Of a stretch of 6,283 nt of DNA, positions 1-5,904 are shown in pieces. The stretch spans positions 1 through 6,283 of the forward strand of contig JAISAX010000527.1 in assembly GCA_031266495.1 (NCBI GenBank). Direction: 5' to 3'. The notes below the pieces were generated by a model, which was given only the letters and a program-made list of their open reading frames with translations, was not told where the DNA came from and did not search any database. The position numbers and the translations under genes were made by a program. Numbering within the stretch: position 1 is the first letter of the stretch; each line of letters starts with the position of its first letter. The DNA is from Opitutaceae bacterium. GTDB lineage: Bacteria; Verrucomicrobiota; Verrucomicrobiae; Opitutales; Opitutaceae.

Positions 1-2379
1 GGTGCGTTCGAGCGCGGGGGCGGCGGGCCGGTTGTCGGCGGCGTCGGCGGCGTCGGCGAGTTCCATCGCGAGCGTGAGGGCGGCGGGGCCGTCGCCGGGA
101 GCGAGGTTGAGCGAGGCGAGGTCGAGGGCGACGGGGATGCGCGCGGAGCGGCCTTGCGCGGCGGCGGCGGGCAGGCGGCGGCGCAGGAGTTCCCGGCCGG
201 ATACGGGGTCACGGAGCACGAGGGTGAACTCGCCGCGAAAGTCGGTCAGGCGGTCGTTGGAGAGGAGGAGTTCGTAGCGGGCGGTCTCGTCGGCGAACCA
301 GTTGTCCGTCCATGGAAAAAGGGTGAAGGCGACGGGAGCAAAACCGCGCCGGGCGATTTCGATGTCGCGTTCGGAGTCGATGACCCGACGGCGTTTGTTC
401 CCGTCAACCACGTTGAGGATGGGCTGGCTGAAAAGGAGCAGATCCTGTTCGCGGTAAAGGATGGCGAGTTCGGAATACCAGCGTCCATGCGCGGCGCGCA
501 CTTCGGCGGGCGTCATGCGAAAGTAGTCCGGGCCGACGAGTGGAGCGACGCTGGCGGGGCGGAGCTGATGCTCGCCTGCCATGAGCGGACGTGAGCGGTC
601 CCAGGGTTCAAGGTGTCCGGAGACGTTGACCGTGGGCGAGAGGCTCGGGTCGGCGGGCCAGTAGAGGATGCGGGGCCAGTTCTGGCTGAGGCCACCGTCG
701 GGATAGTGAACGTTGAGGACATCTTCGTTTCCGTCGGTGTCGCCGTAGGCGCTTTGCTGGACAGGGCGACCGGGATCGAGGCGTTTGATCTCTTCGCGCA
801 TGCGCACGAGGAATGCCGTGGCGGCGGGGTTGCGAGGCACTTTCCAGTGCTGGAATTCGTTGGAGCCGGACCACATGATGACGCCGGGGTGGTTGCGGTC
901 GCGGCGGACGAGGCGGCGGACGTGTTCGAGGGCCTGTTCGGTGCCGGGGCGGTGGAAGAGCGCGGTTTCGTCGATGATGAGGAAGCCCTGGCGATCGGCG
1001 GCTTCGAGAAAGATTGTCGGGTAGGGCTGGCCGTGGAGTCGCACGGAGTTGAGGCCGGTTTTTTTGGCGGTTTTCCAGAGTTCGTCGGGAGGGAGGGCGC
1101 GGCCCCGGGCGTTTTGGGCGTAGAAAAATTCGCCGGTGTGTCCCCAGCGGTTGTAGAGGCGGATTTTTTTGCCGTTGAGATACATGCCGGTTCCTTCGAG
1201 CCAGACTTCGCGGAAGCCGAAGGTCACGGCCACGCGGTCGGGGGCCTCGCCAGTGGAGGGATCGACGGCGGCGAGGACGAAGCGGTAGAGGTGGGGGGAT
1301 TCAGGGGACCAGAGGGTGGCGTCGGCCCAGGGGATTTCCCAGCGGCGGGTGGCGCCTTCGATCCGCGCGCCGGAGGGGAGGCGGCCTTCCTTGACAAGTG
1401 TATCGCCTTCGTAAATACGCCAGGCGAGGCGCGCGCCGGCGGCCGGGCGCGAGAGGGTGGCTTCGACCGCGAGCACGCCGCGCCGCACCGAGGGGTTTAT
1501 GAATACGTCGTCGATGCGAAGGGCGGGGCGGGCCTCGATGTGGCAGGGACCGGTGATGCCGATGCTGTTGCGGTGCATGGCGCCGATGGGCCAGCCCTGG
1601 CGGTAGGCTTCCTGCGCGTGGCCGACGAGGAGGGTGATTTCGTTGGGGGCGTCGAGTTTGACGGCGTCGGTGATGTCGATGTCGAAGGGGAGGAAACCGT
1701 CGGAGTTTTCGCCAACGGGACGGCCATTGACGAAGATTTTTGAGGTGTAGGCCACGGCGTCGAAGTGCAGGAGGGCGCGTTTTCCGCGGAAGTCGGTGGA
1801 GGGGAGCGTGACGGTGCGGCGATACCAGAGGTGCTCGATGCGGTCGCGGTCCGCGCCGCGCCAGTCGATGCGGTAGTCGCGCCAGGAGCGGGCACGCGTG
1901 CGTTCGGTGATGCTGACCGTCTGCCAGTCGCGTCCGGAGGGTGGCGCGGGCTGGGCGGGCGCGGGGGGCGTGGCGGGAAGTTTTGCGTCTTCGGAGGGGA
2001 GGGGAGGGACAAAGGCGAAGCCCCATTCGCCGAGCAGCGATATGCGGGGATGAAAGATCGTTTTCGCGGCCTCCTCGCCTGTGTATTCATTTTTCAACAA
2101 CGCGCGGATTTCGTCGCGGGACATCGCGCGGGAATCGACGATCACTTCGTCGATCGCGCCGCGAAAGCCGGGGCTTGCGGGCCGGGGGGAGCCTGCCAGC
2201 CAGGTGCCAGGCATCCTGGCGTCGGCGGAACCGGCGGCGGCGTTTGCGGCGTCGGCAGAGTTGGCGGAGTTTGCGGCGTCGGCCTTGCCGTCATCAAAGG
2301 ACAGCGCCAGTTCGGGCGCGGCGGGGAGGAGCAGCGGTGCCAGGAGCAGGAGGGCAAGGTGAGGAAGCGGGCGCAACAT
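1..2379 (-). CDS. Secreted glycoside hydrolase family 2 protein (beta-galactosidase/beta-glucuronidase-like), 3' end missing
   Basis: The minus strand is open from ATG 2377-2379 to the window edge: 793 codons, no stop. The N-terminus (MLRPLPHLALLLLAPLLLPA) is a signal peptide without a lipobox cysteine, so export is predicted. Residues 26-97 resemble a shortened LamG/concanavalin-like domain: an FDDG start, an Ala/Asp/Asn/Ser low-complexity stretch (about 33-55), then GFRGAIDEVIVDSRAMSRDEI. A GH2 sugar-binding sandwich follows (about 110-285, with LWYRRTV near 185 and IFVNGRPVGENSDGF), then an Ig-like sandwich (about 290-395) and a TIM barrel (about 400-690). The family acid/base is probably E508 in HPGVIMWSGSNEF. 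A candidate nucleophile is E603 in PLMAGEHQ, 95 residues later, close to the usual GH2 spacing. FPWTDNWF near 690 ends the barrel and part of another beta domain follows. Retaining hydrolysis of a beta-glycoside is expected from the family; the substrate cannot be told. No Shine-Dalgarno precedes the ATG; the leader is pyrimidine-rich. Confidence 0.93.
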   Translation of the reverse strand, partial: MLRPLPHLALLLLAPLLLPAAPELALSFDDGKADAANSANSADAANAAAGSADARMPGTWLAGSPRPASPGFRGAIDEVIVDSRAMSRDEIRALLKNEYTGEEAAKTIFHPRISLLGEWGFAFVPPLPSEDAKLPATPPAPAQPAPPSGRDWQTVSITERTRARSWRDYRIDWRGADRDRIEHLWYRRTVTLPSTDFRGKRALLHFDAVAYTSKIFVNGRPVGENSDGFLPFDIDITDAVKLDAPNEITLLVGHAQEAYRQGWPIGAMHRNSIGITGPCHIEARPALRIDDVFINPSVRRGVLAVEATLSRPAAGARLAWRIYEGDTLVKEGRLPSGARIEGATRRWEIPWADATLWSPESPHLYRFVLAAVDPSTGEAPDRVAVTFGFREVWLEGTGMYLNGKKIRLYNRWGHTGEFFYAQNARGRALPPDELWKTAKKTGLNSVRLHGQPYPTIFLEAADRQGFLIIDETALFHRPGTEQALEHVRRLVRRDRNHPGVIMWSGSNEFQHWKVPRNPAATAFLVRMREEIKRLDPGRPVQQSAYGDTDGNEDVLNVHYPDGGLSQNWPRILYWPADPSLSPTVNVSGHLEPWDRSRPLMAGEHQLRPASVAPLVGPDYFRMTPAEVRAAHGRWYSELAILYREQDLLLFSQPILNVVDGNKRRRVIDSERDIEIARRGFAPVAFTLFPWTDNWFADETARYELLLSNDRLTDFRGEFTLVLRDPVSGRELLRRRLPAAAAQGRSARIPVALDLASLNLAPGDGPAALTLAMELADAADAADNRPAAPALERT
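2218..2283 (-). repeat. Low-complexity GCC/GAC/AAC repeat coding for Ala-Asp-Asn-Ser in the GH2 N-terminus
   Basis: Imperfect repeats of GCGTCGGC/GCGTTTGC type encode alternating Ala with Asp, Asn and Ser at residues 33-54 of the glycoside hydrolase. They lie between the first strand and the last part of a LamG-like domain. A second stretch of the same kind, with 9-bp period, is at 34-58 and encodes ADAADAAD near the right end of the visible protein. Such tracts can expand or contract by slippage. Whether this one replaced the middle of the LamG domain is inference. Confidence 0.5.
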
Positions 2380-2418
2380 GGGAGGAAATGAGGAGGAAAA
2401 AAAGGGGGGGCAAAGAGG

Positions 2419-2444
2419 CCCACTCCGCACAGGGGCGGAGAGGG
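2419..2444 (-). terminator. Hairpin between PEP-CTERM gene and GH2 gene, possible terminator or attenuating structure
   Basis: Arms 2419-2428 and 2435-2444 pair over 10 positions with a single A/A mismatch around a 6-nt loop. The structure lies 29 bp past the PEP-CTERM stop codon. Reading along the minus strand, it is followed by CCTCTTTG, a run of seven C and a run of seven T, so the T tract is not immediately next to the stem. It could partly terminate transcription of the upstream gene or sit in the leader of the GH2 mRNA. The pairing is seen directly; the role is inference. Confidence 0.4.
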
Positions 2445-2472
2445 TGCAGAGGAATCGAACTGCGGGAAGGAG

Positions 2473-3390
2473 CTATCGCCGGGTCAGCGGGGAGCGAAGT
2501 GTGCGCCGCACAGCCGTCACCCCGAGGGCGAGCAGGCCGGACAGCAGGGCCAGGGTGGAGGGTTCGGGGATGGAGAAGGAACCGGTGACCTCCAGCATGC
2601 CCAGGCCAAAGCCAAGTGGAACGGCGGTGGCATCGCTTAACGTCTGGGTGCGCTCAAAGTGAACACCCACGGCGGTTACTCCCTCCAGCGCGAGACCGGT
2701 AAACGAAGAGGGGGCTTTGAGGTCGGTCGCCGGATCGTAGAGCGCCCATGTTGTGTTACCCAGCGTCTCGCCTTCCAGCGAGAAGGGGGTGGCGCTGGTG
2801 TTGTGGGGGATTTTGAAGGTCGCGTTTGACACGTAATAGCTGCCGCCGATTCCGACCACCCAGCGTCCAATGATGTCGGCAATAGCGGTTCCATATTCCG
2901 TGGGGATCGCTTTGAACCCGTCGATGGATGCGGCGGGCTGTTCCAGGTCGAAGAGCAGCACTCCGGCAACGCTGAGCGTGCCACTATAGGTTGTATCACC
3001 CGACACACGACCACCGCTGACGTAAATAAAATCAGTGCTCAACGTCAGGTTGTTGCGAACCGACTCGCCCAGGTTCAAAGGCTGATCCGAACTCGATACC
3101 TGGTATCCGCCGTAAAACGCGGGGCCGGAGTAGCCGGACGCAGGACTGAGCGAGGCGGTGCTGAAGGCGTTGGTGTAAACATACGGATCACCCTCCTGCC
3201 TGGCGCCCAGGGTGGCCGTGCGGGTGAAAGGCTGAGCGGCGGTCACGTGAGTGTTTGACAGGGCAAACTGAAACACGGTGTCGGCAAAGGCCGGCACGGA
3301 ACCAGGGGCCGCGCAGGCCAGGAGGAACGATACGAACGAGGAACGATACAGGTTGGGTTTCATTGATGAGGATAGAGGTTTGGCGGGCAT
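2473..3390 (-). CDS. PEP-CTERM sorting domain protein, exported, function unknown
   Basis: A 305-residue protein with an N-terminal signal peptide and a textbook C-terminal PEP-CTERM signal. The tail (about residues 274-305) has IPEPSTLALL, a hydrophobic segment (LSGLLALGVTAV) and a basic end with RR pairs. Proteins of this class are exported, recognised by an exosortase-type transpeptidase at the PEP motif and processed at the envelope, often together with exopolysaccharide. The body (about 37-270) is rich in Ser, Thr, Gly and Tyr and looks like beta-strand surface protein; I do not recognise a catalytic domain. Two starts are possible: ATG 3388-3390, or the in-frame ATG 3361-3363 nine codons later (MKPNLYRSSFVSF). 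The second gives a more normal basic signal-peptide start. Neither has a Shine-Dalgarno. The GH2 gene follows after 93 bp on the same strand, suggesting possible co-transcription. No exosortase gene is in view. Confidence 0.85.
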   Translation of the reverse strand: MPAKPLSSSMKPNLYRSSFVSFLLACAAPGSVPAFADTVFQFALSNTHVTAAQPFTRTATLGARQEGDPYVYTNAFSTASLSPASGYSGPAFYGGYQVSSSDQPLNLGESVRNNLTLSTDFIYVSGGRVSGDTTYSGTLSVAGVLLFDLEQPAASIDGFKAIPTEYGTAIADIIGRWVVGIGGSYYVSNATFKIPHNTSATPFSLEGETLGNTTWALYDPATDLKAPSSFTGLALEGVTAVGVHFERTQTLSDATAVPLGFGLGMLEVTGSFSIPEPSTLALLSGLLALGVTAVRRTLRSPLTRR

Positions 3391-3475
3391 AAAAACGGAG
3401 CAGTTTTCAGGACATATTCATAATTTCTGTTTATTGAGGTGCCTTGTAAATGACATCGAAATTAAACCTGTTTAA
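3391..3475 (-). promoter_or_regulatory. AT-rich leader and probable promoter region of the PEP-CTERM gene
   Basis: This is the only clearly AT-rich stretch of the window and lies directly upstream of the minus-strand PEP-CTERM gene. On the minus strand a TTTACA hexamer (3445-3450) resembles a -35 box. The nearest TATGAA (3417-3422) is 22 bp away, too far for a standard sigma-70 spacing, and the hexamer at 17 bp is a poor match. No exact promoter can be assigned. The MITE-like element abuts the distal edge. Confidence 0.25.
3468..3475. repeat. Left 8-bp target-site duplication (CTGTTTAA)
   Basis: CTGTTTAA here is repeated exactly and in the same orientation at 3632-3639. The two copies lie immediately outside the terminal inverted repeats of the element at 3476-3631, as expected for a duplication made on insertion. 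Confidence 0.75.
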
Positions 3476-3631
3476 CTGATGTTACGCGATGCCTCCCACC
3501 CCGCCCGTAGCGGGCTTCGCTTGCGAAGCCCGCGAGGACCTGACGCAACGGGAGATACGCCCATTCTCTCCGTCTGGCGCGGGTGCGGGCGTCGCAAGCG
3601 ACGCCCCTACGGTCGATCCGCGTAATGTCAG
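3476..3631. mobile_element. MITE-like element with terminal inverted repeats and 8-bp target duplication (copy 1)
   Basis: This 156-bp non-coding element begins CTGATGTTACGC and ends GCGTAATGTCAG. The ends match as inverted repeats at 10 of 12 positions. The perfect direct repeat CTGTTTAA flanks it on both sides. Inside are two strong hairpins. The first (3510-3533) has 10-bp arms GCGGGCTTCG/CGAAGCCCGC around CTTG. The second (3587-3606) has 8-bp arms GGGCGTCG/CGACGCCC around CAAG. The element has no meaningful ORF, so it must be moved in trans by a transposase not in the window. The IS66, ISL3, IS256 and ISAs1 families are known to make roughly 8-bp duplications, but the TIR does not let me name one. 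Related copies lie at 5973-6283. It sits in the divergent promoter region of the PEP-CTERM and ATPase genes. Confidence 0.75.
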
Positions 3632-3639
3632 CTGTTTAA
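3632..3639. repeat. Right 8-bp target-site duplication (CTGTTTAA)
   Basis: This exact copy of 3468-3475 lies directly after the right inverted repeat of the MITE-like element. Confidence 0.75.
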
Positions 3640-3725
3640 TCCGGGGCATTCAAAAGACAGGCGTGATTTCCCTGATAAGGTGTTTTCCCATGTAGTGCGC
3701 GTGCCGGAGCGTTCGAGGGATGCCA

Positions 3726-3743
3726 CTTTCAGCACGCTGAAAG
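3726..3743. promoter_or_regulatory. Perfect palindrome upstream of the ATPase gene, possible operator
   Basis: CTTTCAGC and GCTGAAAG form an 8-bp perfect inverted repeat around AC. The site is about 100 bp upstream of the candidate ATPase start and about 90 bp past the MITE. It has no downstream T run, so a terminator is unlikely; a binding site for a dimeric regulator is possible. No recognisable -35/-10 pair was found in 3640-3841. Confidence 0.35.
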
Positions 3744-3828
3744 AACCAGAACCGCGCATACCGGAGGAGCCGTGCCAACGTCAGCGCCGCAGGTGGCTGG
3801 ACACTGAAAACCGCGCCTCATGGGGCGG

Positions 3829-3844
3829 AAGGAGGAGGCAGATG
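3829..3844 (+). promoter_or_regulatory. Strong Shine-Dalgarno with ATG, one base out of frame with the ATPase
   Basis: AAGGAGG (3829-3835) is followed after six bases by ATG at 3842-3844. It is the best ribosome binding site in the window. The ATG opens a frame (MRKMGLHQRP..., to 4228) that is not the ATPase frame. Removing one A from the AAAA run at 3848-3851 would join this ATG directly to the ATPase frame as MRKWVFIKDRIFREL followed by VLKEDQFQGLL. This suggests either a frameshift (real, programmed or a sequence error) or chance. Confidence 0.45.
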
Positions 3845-3853
3845 CGTAAAATG

Positions 3854-3952
3854 GGTCTTCATCAAAGACCGGATTTTCCGGGAATTGGTCTTGAAGGAAG
3901 ACCAATTTCAGGGTCTCCTGGTCTCCATGAAAGACCATGTTTTGAGGGTGAT
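3854..3952. repeat. Three 33-bp direct repeats with GGTCTT/AAGACC dyads at the ATPase start
   Basis: Units start at 3854, 3887 and 3920, an exact 33-bp spacing. Each opens with a dyad: GGTCTT-5 nt-AAGACC (3854-3870 and 3887-3903) and GGTCT-CCATGA-AAGACC (3920-3936). In the middle unit the pairing extends to a perfect 10-bp stem (3883-3892 with 3898-3907). In the ATPase frame the units read as 11-residue repeats beginning V-F-I-K-D, V-L-K-E-D and V-S-M-K-D. In the frame of the 3842 ATG they read G-L-x-x-R-P. They may be a multi-site operator spaced about three helical turns apart, an mRNA structure near the start codon, or coding repeats. Confidence 0.55.
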
Positions 3953-5279
3953 AGAGGAGAAACTGGCGGATGCGCTGGAGCAGACTTTTCCCGCCCTGAC
4001 AAGGCGCGAGGTGTCGTTGCCTGCCGTGCCGAACAAGGCGCATGCCATCACCGGAATGCGTCGCGCGGGCAAAACATGCTTCCTTTTCCAATGCCTGCAC
4101 GACGCGCTTGCGGCGGGCGTGGCGCGCGAACGGCTCGTGTATTTCAATTTCGAGGACGAAAGGCTGGCGGGCATGGCGGCGGAGGATCTGTCCGTCATCG
4201 TGGAACAGTATTACCGGCGGTTTCCTGATTTTCGCCGCAAGGAGGAGGTGGTCTTCTGCCTTGATGAAATCCAGGTCGTGGAGGGATGGGAACGGTTCGT
4301 GCGCCGGATCATGGATTCGGAAAAGGTGCGCGTGCTGCTCGGCGGCTCCTCGGCAAAAATGCTCAGTCGCGAAGTGGCCACCAGCATGCGCGGACGGGCA
4401 TTGGAAATCGTTGTCACGCCTTTCAGTTTTCGCGAGTTTCTGGCCGCCCGCGGCATCAGGCCGCCGGGGGGAGAGGCGATGCCGGGCGCCCGCCAGCGAT
4501 CGGCGTTGCGCGGGGCGTTTGACGAATATGTGAGGCATGGCGGTTTCCCCGAGGCGGCGACGCTGCCGGGCGAGGAGGAACGGGTGCGCCTGTTGCAGGG
4601 CTATGTGGATACGGTCCTGTTCCGTGATGTGGCGGAGCGGCATGGCGTGGGCAATCTTGTGGCGTTGCGCGCGTTTGTCCGGCAGTTGCTGCGCAACCCG
4701 TCCGCAGCGCTCAGCGTGACCCGGATCAGCAACGATTTCCGGTCGCGCGGCATCGCGGCGTCGAAGGAAACATTGCTCGCGTTTCTCGATTACCTGGAGG
4801 ATGCGTTCCTGGTGAACGCGCTGCCGGTCCACGCGCGTTCGGAGCGGCGGCGCCAGGTGTTGCCGCGCAAATTGTATCTGGCGGACCATGCGCTGGCGGC
4901 GGCGTTCAGCCCGGCGGCGGGACTGGATCGCGGGCATCTGGTTGAAAATATCGTGGCCTGTGAACTCGTCCGGCACACGCGGGATCTGGCGTATTTTAAA
5001 ACCAATGACGGACTGGAGGTCGATTTTTTGGCCACGACGTTTGACGGGCGCGAAATGCTGGCGCAGGTGGCTTCCGATGTTTCCGACGCGGATACTCTGG
5101 GCCGCGAAGTCCGCGCGCTGGAGGCGGCGGGCAGGGAGCGGACGAATGCGGAGTTGTGGCTGCTTTGCGAGGATGCGCCGGGAGCAAAAATGGAGTCGGT
5201 CATCGGGGCGTTGCCTCAAAAAATCCACGTTGCCGAATTGTGGCGCTGGCTGGCGCTTGCCCCTGCCGCACGGTTTTGA
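3927..5279 (+). CDS. AAA ATPase with C-terminal DUF4143 domain (AAA_14/DUF4143 family)
   Basis: From ATG 3927 the protein is 450 residues, a usual full length for this family. The Walker A motif is GMRRAGKT at 43-50. Walker B is VVFCLDEIQ with D113 and E114. A GGSSAKMLSREVATSMRGRA segment follows, then PFSFREFL, all typical of AAA_14. DEYVRHGGFPEA starts at 199 and leads into the DUF4143 half, with YLADHALAAAF, LVENIVACELVRH (about 338-350) and EVDFLA (E364, D366). The last part resembles a restriction-endonuclease-like fold, but the usual later E-x-K reads AQVAS. ATP binding and hydrolysis are expected; the cellular role of these proteins is not well defined. The start is uncertain. TTG 3885 and 3891 are in frame, and the frame stays open upstream to a TGA at 3738-3740 without an ATG. 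The strong Shine-Dalgarno and ATG at 3842 are one base out of frame. The gene appears to stand alone. Confidence 0.9.
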   Translation: MKDHVLRVIEEKLADALEQTFPALTRREVSLPAVPNKAHAITGMRRAGKTCFLFQCLHDALAAGVARERLVYFNFEDERLAGMAAEDLSVIVEQYYRRFPDFRRKEEVVFCLDEIQVVEGWERFVRRIMDSEKVRVLLGGSSAKMLSREVATSMRGRALEIVVTPFSFREFLAARGIRPPGGEAMPGARQRSALRGAFDEYVRHGGFPEAATLPGEEERVRLLQGYVDTVLFRDVAERHGVGNLVALRAFVRQLLRNPSAALSVTRISNDFRSRGIAASKETLLAFLDYLEDAFLVNALPVHARSERRRQVLPRKLYLADHALAAAFSPAAGLDRGHLVENIVACELVRHTRDLAYFKTNDGLEVDFLATTFDGREMLAQVASDVSDADTLGREVRALEAAGRERTNAELWLLCEDAPGAKMESVIGALPQKIHVAELWRWLALAPAARF

Positions 5280-5467
5280 GCGAGGGTGGCGTCACGTTTT
5301 TCAGGCGGACCGGACCAGGCGAAGGGTGCCGGCCTGTTTTGGCGCGGACTCTCCAAAAACCGGGATCTGGTTTTTCCCGACAACATCCGGGAGGGAGAGG
5401 CACGGAACAGGCGGCAGATGTCTTTCCCGGCTTGCCCGAAGGCCAACGGAGAGGGATAAATAAAGGC
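5280..5467. other. Intergenic region after the ATPase
   Basis: No supported gene was found. The only structure noted is a weak hairpin, AAAAACC (5355-5361) with GGTTTTT (5369-5375), around a 7-nt loop about 75 bp after the ATPase stop. It could act as a poor bidirectional terminator, but its stem is AT-rich. GGAGAGGG at 5449-5456 lies 11 bp before the small ORF that starts at 5468. Confidence 0.3.
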
Positions 5468-5734
5468 ATGAAAGCATTGAAAAAGAATCCCCGGAAGTTG
5501 GCGCATTCCCCTGAACAGGTGTGTATCCCGCTGAGTGAATTTATTGAGGAAGGGCTGGCGATCCGGCACCGGTTTGCCGCGGAGCCGGTTTTTGCGAGAA
5601 CGGGCGTTGGTTTCATGCGCAGCACGGGAGTGGCCGAAGTCAGGCGGGCCAAAACCGCCAAAGCGGGGAATTGTATCCGGTGTACGAATACAAGAAGGAA
5701 TGGCTGGCCGGGTTGCCTTGGGATGCCGTCGTGA
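5468..5734 (+). CDS. Small hypothetical protein, possibly a gene remnant
   Basis: ATG 5468 opens an 88-residue frame ending at TGA 5732-5734. The first about 60 residues look protein-like (MKALKKNPRKLAHSPEQ, then CIPLSEFIEEGLAIRHRF, ...AAEPVFARTGVGFM), with a basic start and normal third-position GC. After about residue 62 the composition becomes irregular (Cys, Arg and Asn rich). Another plus frame in the same area (about 5641-5928) reads ELYPVYEYKKEWLAGLPWDAV. This could mean a frameshifted remnant of a longer gene. A purine-rich GGAGAGGG lies 11 bases upstream of the ATG, further away than usual. I do not recognise a family and the call is weak. A long minus-strand frame covers the same region and cannot be fully excluded. 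Confidence 0.3.
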   Translation: MKALKKNPRKLAHSPEQVCIPLSEFIEEGLAIRHRFAAEPVFARTGVGFMRSTGVAEVRRAKTAKAGNCIRCTNTRRNGWPGCLGMPS

Positions 5735-5748
5735 CGATCAACGCCGCG

Positions 5749-5777
5749 CCATGCCGGCAAGCGAACGCCCGGCATGG
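5749..5777. repeat. 9-bp inverted repeat (hairpin)
   Basis: CCATGCCGG (5749-5757) and CCGGCATGG (5769-5777) are perfect inverted repeats around 11 nt. They lie in the stretch 5735-5972, which has no supported gene. The function is unknown. Confidence 0.4.
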
Positions 5778-5880
5778 GCAAACCAGCGAGGGCGGATACG
5801 AGAAGGCGAAAAAAACAGTGGGAGGATGCGCGATCAAAGGAAGAGAAACGTTTGCAGCAAAAACTCACCATTTCCGTCGA

Positions 5881-5904
5881 GTTTTTGAAGTGGACTTCAA
5901 AAAC
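5881..5904. repeat. Perfect 10-bp inverted repeat (hairpin) with 4-nt loop
   Basis: GTTTTTGAAG (5881-5890) and CTTCAAAAAC (5895-5904) pair perfectly around TGGA. On the plus strand a run of seven T appears about 20 nt downstream (5920-5926). That is too far for a standard intrinsic terminator, but the stem could end transcripts from either side. It is the strongest AT-containing stem in the gene-poor stretch 5735-5972. Confidence 0.45.

Noticed and set aside
613..1743. Long plus-strand open frame of 376 codons, Gly/Ala/Val/Asp/Glu rich
   Set aside because: It is antisense to the GH2 gene, whose minus-strand translation shows a signal peptide and clear family motifs. High GC and codon bias keep the opposite frame open; no family resemblance.
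3476..3631. CRISPR array or riboswitch
   Set aside because: The palindromes are not a series of equal repeats with unique spacers, and the segment is bounded by TIRs and a target duplication, which a mobile element explains better.
3642..3675. Sigma-70-like promoter (TTCAAA with TGATAA, 18-bp spacing)
   Set aside because: The -10 match to TATAAT is too poor to support a call.
3680..4228. Plus-strand open frame of 182 codons, including the strong Shine-Dalgarno ATG at 3842
   Set aside because: Most of it overlaps the ATPase in another frame and looks random after about 30 residues. The Shine-Dalgarno is reported separately as a possible frameshifted start.
3729..5228. Minus-strand open frame of 499 codons
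   Set aside because: Fully antisense to the ATPase, rich in Arg, His and Gln, without domain motifs; a shadow of a GC-rich gene.
5355..5375. Intrinsic terminator of the ATPase gene
   Set aside because: The stem is only 7 bp and mostly A-T, with the T run forming part of the stem rather than following it; mentioned only in the intergenic entry.
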